Assembly (NCBI GenBank): GCA_022749755.1
Contig: CM040453.1
Span: 14,145,368-14,209,367, forward strand
Source of the DNA: Azadirachta indica
Taxonomy: Eukaryota > Streptophyta > Magnoliopsida > Sapindales > Meliaceae
Direction of reading: 5' to 3'
Length of the DNA stretch: 64,000 nucleotides
Made by a program: the position numbers and the translations under genes. Position 1 is the first letter of the stretch, and each line of letters starts with the position of its first letter. Below, in pieces: positions 25,699 to 38,190 of this stretch. The notes beneath the pieces were generated by a model. The model was not told the DNA's origin. It saw only the letters and a program-made list of their open reading frames with translations, and searched no databases.

Positions 25699-28484
25699 AT
25701 GGCAGCAGATTCGAAGCCTAATCAAGCTAGACTAAGATGTCATCACTGTGCAGGGCCGCTTTCGATGGAGATGGTACCTGCTATACTCTTTACTTATTAT
25801 ACACATGATAATTTTGCTTCTATAGTTTTTTTTTTATTTATATATTTTTTTTTATTGTAATTTGTATTCTGAAGTTTTTGGCTGATTGGCTGCAGGAGAC
25901 GAGTGAGTGGACGGTGCCTCAATTTATAAGGGATAGCTTTTCGATGGTAATTTTCTTTCTTGATTTGCTGTTAGTTTTTGTGTTTTTCTATGAATTATAC
26001 ATTTGAATATGATTTTTTTTTATTATAAGATGTTGATCTTCGGGGTTTGACTTAATTGGGTGGTGGAGATTAGATTTGTATACGAAAAATTGTTCCTTTT
26101 ATTTTCCTTGGGATATCTTGTTTTTTTGATTTTGTAGTCTAATTTGTGTTTTGCCTAATTATTTTTTAGTTTAACTTCAACTTGGTTCTGGAGATTGGGT
26201 TCATTAATATGAATTGGGTATGTTTTATATATTTGAATTTGTAATTTGGAGTTAATTAGGCCTGTTGTGGTTTTGATTTAATGGAGTTCCTAGAGAAATA
26301 ATTATGTTCATCAGTTCTAATCGGTGTTGCTCGTGCTAAGAGAATAAATTTGTGCTGTCTTTGGTAGCATGAAATTAGAACTTTGGGATTCCAATTAGTG
26401 GAATTGGAGATGCTGGTCTTTAAATTTTTCAGAAGAAGAGTACCTTTATTCCATCTGATTCTGATTCTGATTCTGTGGCTGAATTCCATGATATCAAATA
26501 TAGCATAAGTGTTGGTTCATTTTTGCTACGTAGATTTTCTATTTTTCACTTCTTATGTGAGGTGTTGCATCCTTATTTTTTGTTCTTTTTGGTGTAGATT
26601 GGCTCAGCTGTTGGCGGTACAACAAGTGCATTCTACGGATTCAACCATGGTAGTGTTTTCTTACACCTACCCCATTGTTGTTTTATCAATAAGGTTTCAT
26701 TCAGATATGAATTATCAGCAAATATGTTGAGAAAGATAAATGAAAAAAGAAGATTGTAAAGGTAGCAACTAGCTGCAACTGAGGATGAAGAGGTAAATAA
26801 TTATAACACCTTGGTTAACACTAGTCAACCCCCAACTATATCATTATGTTTGGCAGGAGGGAAAGAAACTGAAAGAGAGGGAAGGAATATAGTGGAAAGA
26901 AAAAAATAAGAAGTGAGGAGGACTTGTCTTTCATTTCATCAGTTTAATGAAGTATGATGAAGAAAGGGAGGGAATGGAGAAGGTTGTCACATTTCATTCT
27001 TTGTTATCCTCAAGGAGGAAAGAGAAGGGAAACCATTTTTATTAATTTGACCATTATACTCTTCTATTTCAAACTGATATGTATGTATTTGTATTTTAAA
27101 ATTGATCCCTGAAAGAGTTGGAAAAGGCATTATTGCTCACAAGTTTTAGAAAATCTTCAAGCCTGTCTTCAGTATTATACTTCTGTCTTCTGGAATTTGA
27201 AACATGATGCCTATTCTGTTTATGTTTTGTGGTTCAAAATTATCTATGAATGCATTAAGTGTTCCGAATCGTTTCCTATCTTCTAACTCATGGCTGTTGG
27301 ATTTTGTATTTTGAACCACAAGCATTATCTATGAATGCATCAAGTATTCCTTAAATTTCCAAGATTTGTTATAACATTCGCATTTCAGTTTGTTGGTACA
27401 TATTTTTATTTTCTTTATTTTTACAAAATAATTTTCCTGTGCAATGCAATATTTTCTCTTATTAAGCATTTTTGGAGATGCATTGAAGAATTGAGATTTT
27501 ATCTAGTCTGCTTGTGTTTGTTGATGCAGTAATGCCAGTTGTGCGAAGATGGGTAAAAGGACCCATGTGGTTACATTTCCTTGTTGGCGTAAGTTTCTTT
27601 GTTCATTTTTTTATAATTTGTTGTCTTCCTTTTGTTCCCAGTGAGAAACATGAACAAATTTTATTATTTATAAAAAAATAGTTATAAGGTTATTAAATAA
27701 GCAGGCTACCTTAAAAGACCTTCATCTATACGAATAAATAAAGAAGTTTCCTTAAATTATTTTGAAGCCAAAGCTTGCAAAGATCTTAGGAGTGAACTTT
27801 ATCCCACAAGAAAAGAAGCTTGATGTTTATGGATATTATTGGCATTTGATCGTTATCTGCATTTGCACTTGTGCTGTTTATTGCTCTTGAACATTGTAAA
27901 CTTACCCGTCCCATATCTGTGGTCCTGTAGGCGCCTCCTGTGATTGTATTCTCTTCAGCATGTGCAGGATTGGCAGGTCAGTGGGTTACTCCACATTCAT
28001 CTGGCTTACAAACTTTATGCCATTGAGTTGTACCATTTCTCAATTAAGTTTTCTTATCATTTGTTGGGACGAGACTAAGAGAATTCAACAGTTGAAGGAT
28101 TTAGAAGTACAGTCTTCATAGACATTTGCATAATACCATCTTATCATAGTAGATCTTGGTGCTAATAAACTGATTAAGCATCTGGAATTAAGGTTATAAA
28201 CAATAGTATTTAATGATATGGAAGTCTAATTTTTTTCTTTTTATCCAGTATCGTTGAAAGGAAAAATTACCTTAGAAGATGTTTCTGAATTTTTCTGTAA
28301 ATTCCTTGGTTCACAACCATACTGAGTTTCAGAAAATAATTTTGAATCTGCAGGTGGTGCTGTTCCAGCCATAGCCCAACTCGCCTCATCTTCTTACCAT
28401 GCGGCAGTATCATCACGTGCAGTACCTTCTCCGCCTTCACAGGACGATAAGATGCACAAATCCAGGGCCTCCTCTACTCTGTAA
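25699..28484 (+). CDS. conserved plant small protein of unknown function (137 aa)
   Basis: Six exons: 25699-25773, 25896-25946, 26598-26649, 27530-27588, 27931-27976 and 28354-28484, all GT-AG and in frame, 137 residues. The start MAADSKPNQARLRCHHCAGP has a CxxC pair (CHHC at 14-17) but no second pair. The middle contains SEWTVPQFIRDSFSM, a Gly-rich stretch GSAVGGTTSAFYGFNHV and a basic VRRWVKGPMWLHFL. A hydrophobic segment, APPVIVFSSACAGLAGGAVP, could be a membrane span. The tail is Ser/Pro-rich and polar. I recognise it as a conserved plant protein but cannot attach a function. An in-frame upstream ATG at 25585 exists; the 25699 ATG has the better context (AACAATGGC) and begins the conserved part. 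Confidence 0.85.
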
Positions 28485-31400
28485 AGTTCCTAAATTCCAT
28501 CTATGTGCATTTATGAGAGCCATGTACATACCTGCTACAAAATCTTCAACGCGCAAGCACTTTCTGTTACGTATCACAGTTTTGGTCTCTGTAATATGGA
28601 GTTCATTATTTATTTTCTCTGCCTGTTATACCTCAATCGCAATTTGAGTGTTTGCATAAAAGAATTTTCGAGTTATGAAATCATTTTCTGGATCTGAATT
28701 ATTAAAGATGCTGTATTTGCGTGCAGACATTGAGTGAATCTAGCCCTTTTTAGAATTTCTGATACTCAGCCTATGAAGTTAAATTCTTGAAGACAACCTA
28801 TCTATATGTTGCATTCCCTTGAAAAACAATTTTTGGAGTTGAAATTTGACCCTTTTTTTTGTTATAATGTTAAATTTTAATTTTAATTTCCAAATTGGTA
28901 TAACTCATCCCATCATAAATTTTAATTTTTTGTTTTCTTCCTTTTTTGTGAGTCATTATTTTTGATATTTTAACAATTAAATTGATATTAGCTTTCTCCA
29001 ATATTTTCAAATGATGTTTATACATTCTTACTAATATTAAATAAATCACAACGGAATTATATTAATGAGTGGCTAAAGTAAAATTTGTATGAGAAAAAAC
29101 AACTCAAAAAGTTCATGTCTTATGAAAATGAAAATCTTAAAAATATGACTAAACAAAAATTGTGGAGAATTTTTTTAATATTAAAGTAAATGTTAATATT
29201 GTGAATGCAAATTCTTATACAAATAACTTACATAATTAATGTGATATTGTATTATTGTCAAAATTTTATATAAATTTTTTATGTTTTTATTTTCATAAAT
29301 TTATTTATATTCTTCTAAAAGTACAGAACATGTGACAATAATATTATCGCTGCTACTAAATTTTTACGCGAAAATAAATATAACATATTTGTTTACTTGT
29401 TATTTTTTAAAAATTAAAAAAATAACAAAAGTTTGTCTAATTCATCTACCAAATTCTTAAAAAGTTTTTAATTTTTACCATTGTCATTTAGGTCTATTTG
29501 TTTGTTTTGATAGTGAGAAGAATTCTAAATTAACATTTATAACCTTTTAATTAAATTTATAAAGACAAATTTACCCGCATACTTAACACTTAAATATTAT
29601 TGTCAAAATAATTTACCCCAAAATTCAATTTGTTAAAATTAAATTATAGTCTGCTTAACTTGTTAACTATAGTATATTTAACAAAATATTTCAAGCAGTA
29701 TATTCAAATTTATAAAAGAATTTATTTTATAACGCTACAGAAGGTTATATTAGTCATTTTCCAAATATTATTCTAACACCAAAGTTAACTATGGAATAAG
29801 TGAAACTGTAAAAGGACCAACTCATAAGAGTATATTTGAAATTGTGATACTTATGCAATTTTGCTTAAGTTTAAAAATACAGTAATTAAATTTCATAAGT
29901 ACTTTTAAAATAAATATTAATAATTCAAATACATGAATAGGTATTTATACTTTTAATTTAGTGCTTATGAAGTATTTAATTGATTTATGGTACTCAAATT
30001 ATTTATATTTTTACTTACAAAATCAAAATGCAATATTTTGTTAGTTACAATTTTTTTTTTGGATCTTAGTTACAATTTTAATATAAATAAAAAATTAAAA
30101 AAATACCCCTAAAAAGAGATATCAATACTGTACAAACTAAATAAAATTATAATATTTAAGTTTTAATTCTGATATTATTTTATATTAAAAAAGTAGCTAA
30201 TAAATTAATAATCACGATATTACGTTAAAAGAAATGATGTAATTTTTGTAAAAATATAATATAATAATTTTGTTTAACTACTTCATTAAAAATTAGAGCA
30301 ACCTTTTCATTATTGTGATAAAAAAATTATTTAAAAATCTAATAATGGGATTAGGCAATACCAAATTAGATATTGAAATTATTGAATTATTTTATTATTC
30401 AATTAGAGAGCTGCGAGATTTCAAGATACCATGATACCCATGAACTTTCTTGGGTTACTTTTTTTATGTGACAAGCTTTTTGGTAATATTTTTTCTTTTG
30501 TTTTACCAATCAAATCAGATTGTGAATAAAACTATAATTTTGCTATATTTTAATAATAAAACTTAGATTAATTTCTTCCAGTATTTTAAGATTATGTTCA
30601 TAAATTTTTATTAATATTAGAGCACATCGCAAAAGAGTTTTATTAACTTTAGTTGACTCAGATAACAAGAAAGGAAAAATGAATTGCTACAAGATACAAA
30701 AATGAGAGGTGAAGAAACAAATTTGAAATACATACTTTTAAAAAGAAAAATTTTTATCATCTTTTTCATTTATAATGCATGTTTTAAAGTACATAAAGTG
30801 AAATTCGTGTGATATATATACATATATATAAAAAATTATATATATATAGTTATATAATCTTGCCACATGTATAATATATATTTTTTTCATTTACGTAAAT
30901 TTATTTTTACTCTTAAAACATGTAGTAATAATATGCTGCTTTTATCTTAGTTTATATAAGAGTTTGTATACATTATATTATTAGTAAGTTTGTTTAGAAT
31001 GTTATTGACATCAAAGTTAATTATTCAAAAAACGAAAAATCAAAATAAGAGTTTATTTACTTCAATTAAATTTTAAAATTACAATAATTAAAATAGTTAA
31101 CAAGAACTTGGTAAGTTGTTGAAGTAAAATAATATACTCAAATAATATTTTGTTTTCTTTCATTTTGATGAATTATTATTTTTGGTATTTTATCAGAAAA
31201 TTATATTAATTTCTTTCAATATTTTAAAATCATATTCATAATTTTTTATTAATAATAAATACATCACGACATAATATATAATTTTGAAAAGCAAATTTTT
31301 ATTATTATTTTCTTCATTTATACTATATGTTTTAGGATATATGAGTAAAATTTGTATAAGAGAAAACAAGTACTCTTACAAATTTTTATATTTATCCAAA

Positions 31401-32281
31401 TGAAAATCTTTAAAATATGACTAAACAAAAACTTTGTGAAATTTTTTTGTTAATAATCTTAAATAAAATCTAAAACAAATTTACTTGAATTAGAAACTTC
31501 TGACTTTTAATAATATATTAAAAAACAAATAAAAGTTTGCCTAGTTGAACAACTAATTAAATTCCAAAATTTTCAAAGAGGTAATTTAGGTCTATTTGAT
31601 TCTTTGGATAGTTAGTAGAACTTTAAAATAATGTTTATACCTTCTAATTAACTTTATAAAGACAACTATAGTCTGCTTAAATTTTTAATTAGGTAATATT
31701 TAACAAATTATTTCAAGTACTAAATATAAATATAAAGTGGTAATTTGTTGATAGTTTCCTATTTTGAAAAGAAAAAATAAATTAGATTAAGGGCATCATT
31801 ATTTTTTACTTAATTTTGAAATTATAACACTTTAAAATATTCAGTAAATAAGAATTTTTAATAAAGGTTATTCACTTTTTTTTATTTATATTTGATATAT
31901 AATAGCATCGTTGTATACCTATAACTTAAAACTCATAAAAACTTTATTTCAGTCATACCCTAAAGGAAAATATTCTAAATTAATGATGATATAAGATAAT
32001 TAAATAAAGAAAAATATAAGTTGAAGTATATTTTAAATTCATTTTAAAAATCCTTAGAACATAGCTAAGGGTACATTTTTAATAATATTGGTTTTAACTT
32101 AATTTTTTAAAAAAATTAAAAAAGTATTAGATAAATACCAATTTTAGTAAGACTCACTCACTTTTTTATTAACATGATATCTTATATATGCTTTCATTTC
32201 ATTTCATTATAGTTTTACATCAATATCAAATATCTACGAAAACATTTTAAGATAATAATGTTCAAATCCTTACACATTAAT
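28485..32281. repeat. AT-rich intergenic region with three diverged copies of one repeat
   Basis: After the 3' UTR of the upstream gene, the same order of words recurs three times: a T-rich start, CAATATTTT(C/A)AAAT, TTATTAATA, a cluster with ATCAC(A/G)AC, ATGACTAAACAAAAA, then TTTAGGTCTATTTG and TTTATAAAGACAA. Approximate copies are 28930-29720, 30475-31110 (partial) and 31145-31730. A further piece recurs at about 55990-56168. No coding capacity and no terminal repeats were seen, so the element class is unknown. Confidence 0.6.
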
Positions 32282-32733
32282 TAGATTGGGCAAGAAAATT
32301 CAAACCCGACTCGACTCGACTTACATAAAGGTTTAACCTAACCTTATATATAGTTAGGGTTAGATTTGGATTTTCATTTTTATAACTTAAGTACGAGCCG
32401 AGTTGGGCCAACTTGACTCCGACAAAGTTCGGATATTTGTACAACAAGTTTAAAAACTTGGGTCAAGTCGAGGTAGGTCAAAAACTGACCCAAAAAAATA
32501 TTAAATTTGGCTCAAACAATTAATAAATTTAAATGGATTTAGGTCAGATTTATGAAAATTGACTAGAATACGCAATTTTTCAACCTTAATTTTGGGATTT
32601 AAAATTCAAATTTTAAACTTGGTCCAATTAGCATCATAGCCAAACCCAGGCTCAAATTGAGTTTAAGTAAATTTTTTTGAATTTGAATTAGAATTTTACA
32701 AACCGACCCAAACTTAAAAAATTACCCATCCTA
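32282..32733. mobile_element. hAT-like MITE
   Basis: A 452-bp element is flanked by 8-bp repeats ACATTAAT (32274-32281) and ACAATAAT (32734-32741), which match at 7 of 8 bases. The ends are inverted: TAGATTGGGCAA on the left and, read on the other strand, TAGGATGGGTAA on the right, with matching AACCCGAC/GGGTCGG words just inside. The 8-bp duplication and TAG(G)GATGGGCAA-type end are typical of plant hAT MITEs. It codes for nothing. Confidence 0.7.
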
Positions 32734-32741
32734 ACAATAAT

Positions 32742-33745
32742 ACTGATTATTTCAAAAAAAAAAAAGTTTTTCACAACACTAGCTATCAACGTATGCTAAA
32801 TCACATTTTGATAGAATTGGATTATTAAAATGCTTTCTTTAGAAAATTTACCAACACGAATGGTCCACACTAATTTAAGCTAAAGAAATGCAAGAGAATG
32901 GTAATATGTGAAGTATAATCCCTTATGCTCTATCTTAGAATTAAGCACAGTCTATCTAGCTAGATGCCAATCCCATGCAATACCTTCTCATTTATTTTGT
33001 AATAATTAACCCAAAAATGAAAAGAGTGGACAAGAAGAAGCTTCTTTTGTTGTTTGAATATATTCTTTTCATACACCACTCCTTTAATTTTAGCCTTTCA
33101 ATAAGATTTCCCCTTCTCTCTAACTCCATCCAAATTGCAATTTTTTAATTAAGATTTTTAATAGTAATATTATTTTTAGATTTTCAAATTGTATATTGCT
33201 CATGATGTTGCTTTCACTTTCTTTTGTGCTCATACTTTTATAGTCTTAAATTATTAAAATGAAACAACATTTTTCATATGGGGTGGCTATTTTAAGCCAA
33301 GCATTCTCACATTAAAAAAAAATTATGTAATTTATCGTAATCAATGCGTGTTTATTTAGTTTCGTAAATATATAACTAAAATATTTAATAAATACTCGTT
33401 TTATTCGATTATTAACTTTTTATCAATCAAATTCTTATATTACAGAAAAGACTCATTAACATGGTAATGGTAATTTTATAATTAATTAAAAATTTAAAAA
33501 TTTAACAATTTCATCACATGGATTTCTTAATTAGAAAATAAATAAAATAAAATAAGGAAAGGCCATCGTAGTTATTACTCGGGATACTCAGTTTGCTCAG
33601 CAAGAAAACTTAAATAAGGAGTTCTGTTCCGTGAATTGCAAGTAAGTATCGCCAGAAGGAAATTTTGCTTTGATTCTCCAACTCAGGAACGGTTTTCGCA
33701 CTTCATTCGTCACCAGGAAATCAAAGTACATACAGCAAATCCCTC
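32742..33745. other. intergenic DNA and pyruvate kinase upstream region
   Basis: AT-rich, with no gene seen. Base composition becomes more balanced after about 33560, consistent with the proximal promoter of the pyruvate kinase gene. Confidence 0.4.
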
Positions 33746-33752
33746 TATATAA
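33746..33752 (+). promoter_or_regulatory. TATA box of the pyruvate kinase gene
   Basis: TATATAA in a C/T-rich context (CCTCTATATAAGCAC), 140 bases before the ATG. This implies a leader of roughly 110 bases. Confidence 0.65.
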
Positions 33753-33891
33753 GCACATACCCACGTAGCTTTCTCTGTGCCTTTAACTCATAAACCCTAC
33801 AAAAACCCTTCTTTTCTCTGCAAAACTTGAAAGCAAATACTGTTTTGTTTGTTTATTTGTTTACTGGGTTTCTGAATTTGTTATCAGCATA

Positions 33892-36469
33892 ATGAAGAGG
33901 ATACTAGCAGAAGCTGCAATGGTGGTGGGTGATCAGAAGAGGCCGAAGACGAAGATAGTATGCACGTTGGGGCCGGCTTCGAGGTCTGTGGAGATGATAG
34001 AGAGGCTTTTGAGGGCTGGCATGAACGTTGCTCGCTTCAACTTCTCTCATGGCTCCCATGCTTACCATCAAGAAACCCTCGACAATCTTAGAACTGCTAT
34101 GAACAACACTGGTATTCTCTGTGCTGTCATGTTGGATACTAAGGCATGTTCCAATCAAAACTCCATCTTTTTATCTGCTTGTTGTGTTGTTTTTTTTTTT
34201 GTTAATTCCTTGTAGGGTTTTTCTGTATTTATTTGATTTTCTTTTCTTTTGTATTTGGGATTGTTTTTATGTACTTATTTCTCTGTGATTTTCTGAATAG
34301 AAATTATTTCAGACCCTGAAAGTGACTCTTTTTTTTAGTGTTCTTGTGTGGTTCTGTTATTGTTGGTGATAATTGCCCATGAAAGTATTTTCAGACATTT
34401 ATATTGACAAAGAAGAACCGCTGTGGATAGAAACAATGAATTCTTGTTGCATGTGCTTCGAGAAACAAAAACATGTTTAATTCTGAAATCAAATTAAGCT
34501 ATAGTATTGCTGAAAGACAGCACACATAGTTAAGTTTGAACCAAGTTGCACTTTTTGATCGATCAATTAATTAAACATGATACTCGTGAGAATCTTTCAA
34601 GTATGATTTGTATTTTGTTTGCTTGAATGATCAATTATGGACCTCTAATGTTCTGTCGAACAAGGTGCTTTATGAAAAGCCAATCTGAAAGCATATGATT
34701 CTGGGTATAAAACTTCAATTGCGTTTTTGAACAACCAATGGTTTCTTTTCGGGAGAGCTACAGAAATAAATACATGTTGAAAAACTTTCTGGGATTCCAT
34801 TATGCTATCTGTTGATGTTCTCGGAAAAAAAAGACAAGGATCATGTTCTCTGTTTTTCTGTTTTTTTAATAAATTAAAAGAAAAGTTTTTTTTTTCTCCC
34901 CCTAAAAGCATCGTTGATCTTGTATTAGAACATACTCAGGTTATTTGCAGGGTTCTAAATTTCTAGATTGTGATGAGGAACTCGACTAACACTGTTTTCT
35001 GAAATTGTAAATATTCCAGGGCCCCGAGATTCGAACAGGATTTTTGAAGGATGGAAAGCCCATACAACTTGTGCAGGGTCAAGAGATTACTATATCCACT
35101 GACTATAGCTTAAAGGGATATGAGAATATGATATGTATGAGTTACAAAAAGTTGGCTGAAGATTTGAAGCCAGGAAGTGTTATTTTGTGTGCTGATGGCA
35201 CCATAACACTAAAAGTCTTGAATTGTGATAAAGAATTGGGTTTGGTACGTTGCCGTTGCGAGAACTCTGCAGTTCTGGGTGAGAGAAAGAATGTTAATCT
35301 TCCTGGGGTCATTGTTGATCTCCCAACCTTAACAGAGAAGGATAAAGAGGACATACTACAGTGGGGTGTCCCGAATAAGATTGACATGATCGCGCTGTCT
35401 TTTGTTCGCAAAGGTTCGGACCTTGTGGAGGTTCGAAATCTGCTAGGAAAGCATGCAAAGAATATCCTTCTTATGTCAAAGGTTAGTCAAAATTATCCGA
35501 AATCTCAACTTTTGAAAAAGGTTTAAATGAACTAGGCCTTATAACTTTCTGTATTGTGCATAGACTAATGTACCACTTTAAACATACTTTGTTCAAGTAA
35601 ATGAAGCATCAAATTTTTTGTCTACTGAGACCTGACATTTTTATTTGTTTGGACAGGTTGAGAATCAAGAAGGTGTTGCTAATTTTGATGAAATTCTTAC
35701 GAATTCAGATGCATTTATGGTTGCTCGAGGTGATCTGGGAATGGAAATCCCAATTGAAAAGATATTTCTTGCTCAGAAATTAATGATACAGAAGGCCAAT
35801 TTGCAAGGAAAGCCTGTAGTAACTGCTACTCAGATGTTGGAGTCAATGATCAAATCTCCAAGGCCTACTCGAGCTGAAGCCACCGATGTTGCCAATGCAG
35901 TTCTTGATGGTACAGATTGTGTGATGCTCAGTGGAGAAACGGCTGCTGGAGCCTACCCTGAAATTGCTGTTCAAACCATGGCTAGAATCTGCTTGGAGGC
36001 AGAGAACTTCATAAACTACGGAGATCTTTTCAAGAGAATCATAGAAACGGTAGAAATGCCTATGAGTCCACTAGAGAGTTTAGCTTCTTCAGCTGTGAGA
36101 ACAGCAAATTGCGTTAAAGCAGCTTTCATTCTGGTCCTAACCAGGGGAGGAACCACAGCAAAGCTGGCGTCTAAGTACAGGCCAAGTGTGCCAATTTTGT
36201 CTGTGATAGTTCCAGAGATTAAAACAGATTCAATCATGTGGTCATGCAGTGATGAAGCTCCAGCAAGGCATAGCCTTATTTTCCGTGGTCTGGTGCCTGT
36301 TTTGAGCTCAGGGTCTCCAAGAGCCTCTGATGCTGAATCAACGGAAGAAACCATAGAGTTTGCCCTTCAATATGCCAAGGAAAAGGGACTTTGCAAGCCA
36401 GGAGACTCAGTTGTGGCATTGCACCGCATGCACATTGCTTCTGTGATAAAAATCTTGTGGGTGAACTGA
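33892..36469 (+). CDS. pyruvate kinase, cytosolic isozyme
   Basis: Three exons: 33892-34143, 35020-35481 and 35657-36469, 508 residues, the usual length for a plant cytosolic pyruvate kinase. It converts phosphoenolpyruvate and ADP to pyruvate and ATP in the last step of glycolysis. The start lacks a plastid transit peptide: KRPKTKIVCTLGPASRSVEM begins almost at once. Visible motifs are RFNFSHG (substrate/Mg site), MLDTKGPEIRTGF, the active-site signature MSKVENQEGV around the 238/239 exon join with its catalytic Lys, ARGDLGMEIP, TATQMLESM and LSGETAAGAYP. The lid B domain spans about residues 90-190. The C-terminal regulatory domain is complete, ending IKILWVN. The first intron has a GC donor (AAG/GCATGT) and a normal AG acceptor; the second is GT-AG. 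Confidence 0.97.
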
Positions 36470-36943
36470 TCTTATAGAGAGTAATTTGTGCTGAGCGTAT
36501 TCAAAATTTTGCAGCCTAAAATTTCTGTAGCGTCTTTTTTTCTGATTGACTAAGGTTAGAATAAGAATAATGATTTCATTAAATGCAGAGTTGAGTTGTT
36601 TGATGTTTGCATTTACAGTATCTGTACAACTAACTTTAACAATAGAGTTTGAAAACCAAGAATAAATAATATTTCTTCATTTTTTAATACTGAACAATGA
36701 AGATAATACTAAAACTTCATAAATATGGCTAATTCAGAAAGCCGCTAACTTAACAGTGATACCTTCAATAAGGCTAATTTTTTTACAGAGAACAAGCCTA
36801 AAATAGGACAAAAAAAATTTAATTTGTTAGACGAAACAAAATTTTATGCAAAGAATAAAAACAATGAAATGGGATAATAGTGTTAGTATTTACGTGTGGG
36901 TGTATATATATATATATATGTAAATGTGCATGTATGTATCCCT
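36470..36943. other. intergenic region between convergent genes
   Basis: 475 bp separates the stop codons of the pyruvate kinase (plus) and RING (minus) genes. It should contain both 3' UTRs. A (TA)n tract lies at about 36903-36919. No separate terminator-like feature is distinguishable. Confidence 0.6.
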
Positions 36944-37960
36944 TCAATTCTCATCACTATGTGCAGCAGTTTCTGGTCCTGGTAAGGCAGCTACTGATGA
37001 TTCTGAAAAACTTCCACTTCTCTGAGATCCTGACAAAGAAAATAAACCATCAAAAGGCCACGGGACAGGAATCCAGTATCTCCTTCCATTTCCCACTCTC
37101 TCTTCTCCAGTGCCTAACCTCGGACTATTCCGTGGAATCTCATCTCCTAAGCTCTCTTCTCTATTTCCGGTTCCATTTCCTTCAACCTTGGGGTTATCAG
37201 ATGGCAATTGGAATCTGCAAACGGGGCAAGAACTATGAAGTTCGAGCCATGGAAGAATACACTCATTATGGAACTTATGTTTACATGGCATCTCCTTTGC
37301 TTCACTTCCCATCTCAAAATCCTCCAAGCATACTGAACATTGCAAATTCTTATCAATGGTAACCATTGGCATTGCTTTAACAACTTCTCTATGTGCCGGT
37401 GGAGTTCCATATCTGTTACGATCATTCTCTAGCAAATACTGTAGCAGTAAATCCAAACCAGGTCCTATAAGATACTCACCTAAAGATCTAACTGCATTTT
37501 GTTGAACAATCAATGCCTCTTCATTCATAGGATTAACCAAAATAAAACTACCAATCCTGTCAGAATCCTCTGCTGGAGAACTTATCCCAACTCGAATATC
37601 TTGAAGCATTCGTGAGAACGAAGCAGAGCTCCCTCTTCTTCTCCTCCTCCTCCTAAGAAAGGACTCAAATTCCATCTCTTGTTCAGCCTCATTGCTAGCG
37701 ACGTGCTCTTGAGCTGCTATACGTGGACGAGGAGGGCCAAAACCACGCATCAAACGAAGCATGATTGGAGCCCATAGAGAAAATGCGCGGTCTGATCCTA
37801 CCTCAAGATCATTGTTGATGGAATCCCCCATGCTGCTGCTCATTTCTTCCAAATACCCTCCATCACAAAATGGACATTTTATCTGATCAGCTTCCATTCT
37901 AGGATTCACCATTTGAGAGCACATGTAACACCAGTATCTACACACTATTGCATCCCCCAT
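36944..37960 (-). CDS. RING-H2 E3 ubiquitin ligase with N-terminal zinc ribbon
   Basis: A single uninterrupted coding exon of 338 residues. Residues 7-33 form a zinc-ribbon with two CxxC pairs (YWCYMCSQMV and KCPFCDGGY). A run of Arg follows at about 103-109. The RING-H2 finger is complete: C208, C211, C226, H228, H231, C234, C245 and C248, with the Trp of ILPWLE that contacts E2 enzymes. The tail is acidic/Ser-rich. The start MGDAIVCRYWCYMCSQMVNP is like the Arabidopsis At1g55530/At5g56340 (ATCRT1) group of ligases; that assignment is from memory of family sequence. The expected activity is transfer of ubiquitin from an E2 to unknown substrates. Confidence 0.93.
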   Translation of the reverse strand: MGDAIVCRYWCYMCSQMVNPRMEADQIKCPFCDGGYLEEMSSSMGDSINNDLEVGSDRAFSLWAPIMLRLMRGFGPPRPRIAAQEHVASNEAEQEMEFESFLRRRRRRRGSSASFSRMLQDIRVGISSPAEDSDRIGSFILVNPMNEEALIVQQNAVRSLGEYLIGPGLDLLLQYLLENDRNRYGTPPAHREVVKAMPMVTIDKNLQCSVCLEDFEMGSEAKEMPCKHKFHNECILPWLELHSSCPVCRFQLPSDNPKVEGNGTGNREESLGDEIPRNSPRLGTGEERVGNGRRYWIPVPWPFDGLFSLSGSQRSGSFSESSVAALPGPETAAHSDEN

Positions 37961-38190
37961 GTTTCTTTATCTGTGCAATCCAAACAAATTCAAACAGAAA
38001 TCAAAACCAGTAAAACAAAACTAACATCTAAACAATGTTATCAAGATGATGCATAACTTTAAAACATATGATCAAACATGCACACATAAATCAACACAAC
38101 TTGCAGAACAAAGAGAAACAGTGAAATCCCATATTTTCCCGGAATCATAAACAGTTAAAGTAAGCAAGCATATCTAGTTTTGTGTACCTT
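37961..38190 (-). other. 5' UTR with leader intron of the RING-H2 gene
   Basis: On the minus strand a donor AATAAG/GTACAC lies near 38187 and an acceptor CACAG/ATAAAG near 37972, just before the ATG at 37960. This predicts a ~215-bp intron within the 5' UTR. The upstream exon and promoter lie beyond 38190. Confidence 0.6.

Noticed and set aside
36016..36354. 112-codon minus-strand open frame
   Set aside because: Antisense shadow of pyruvate kinase exon 3.
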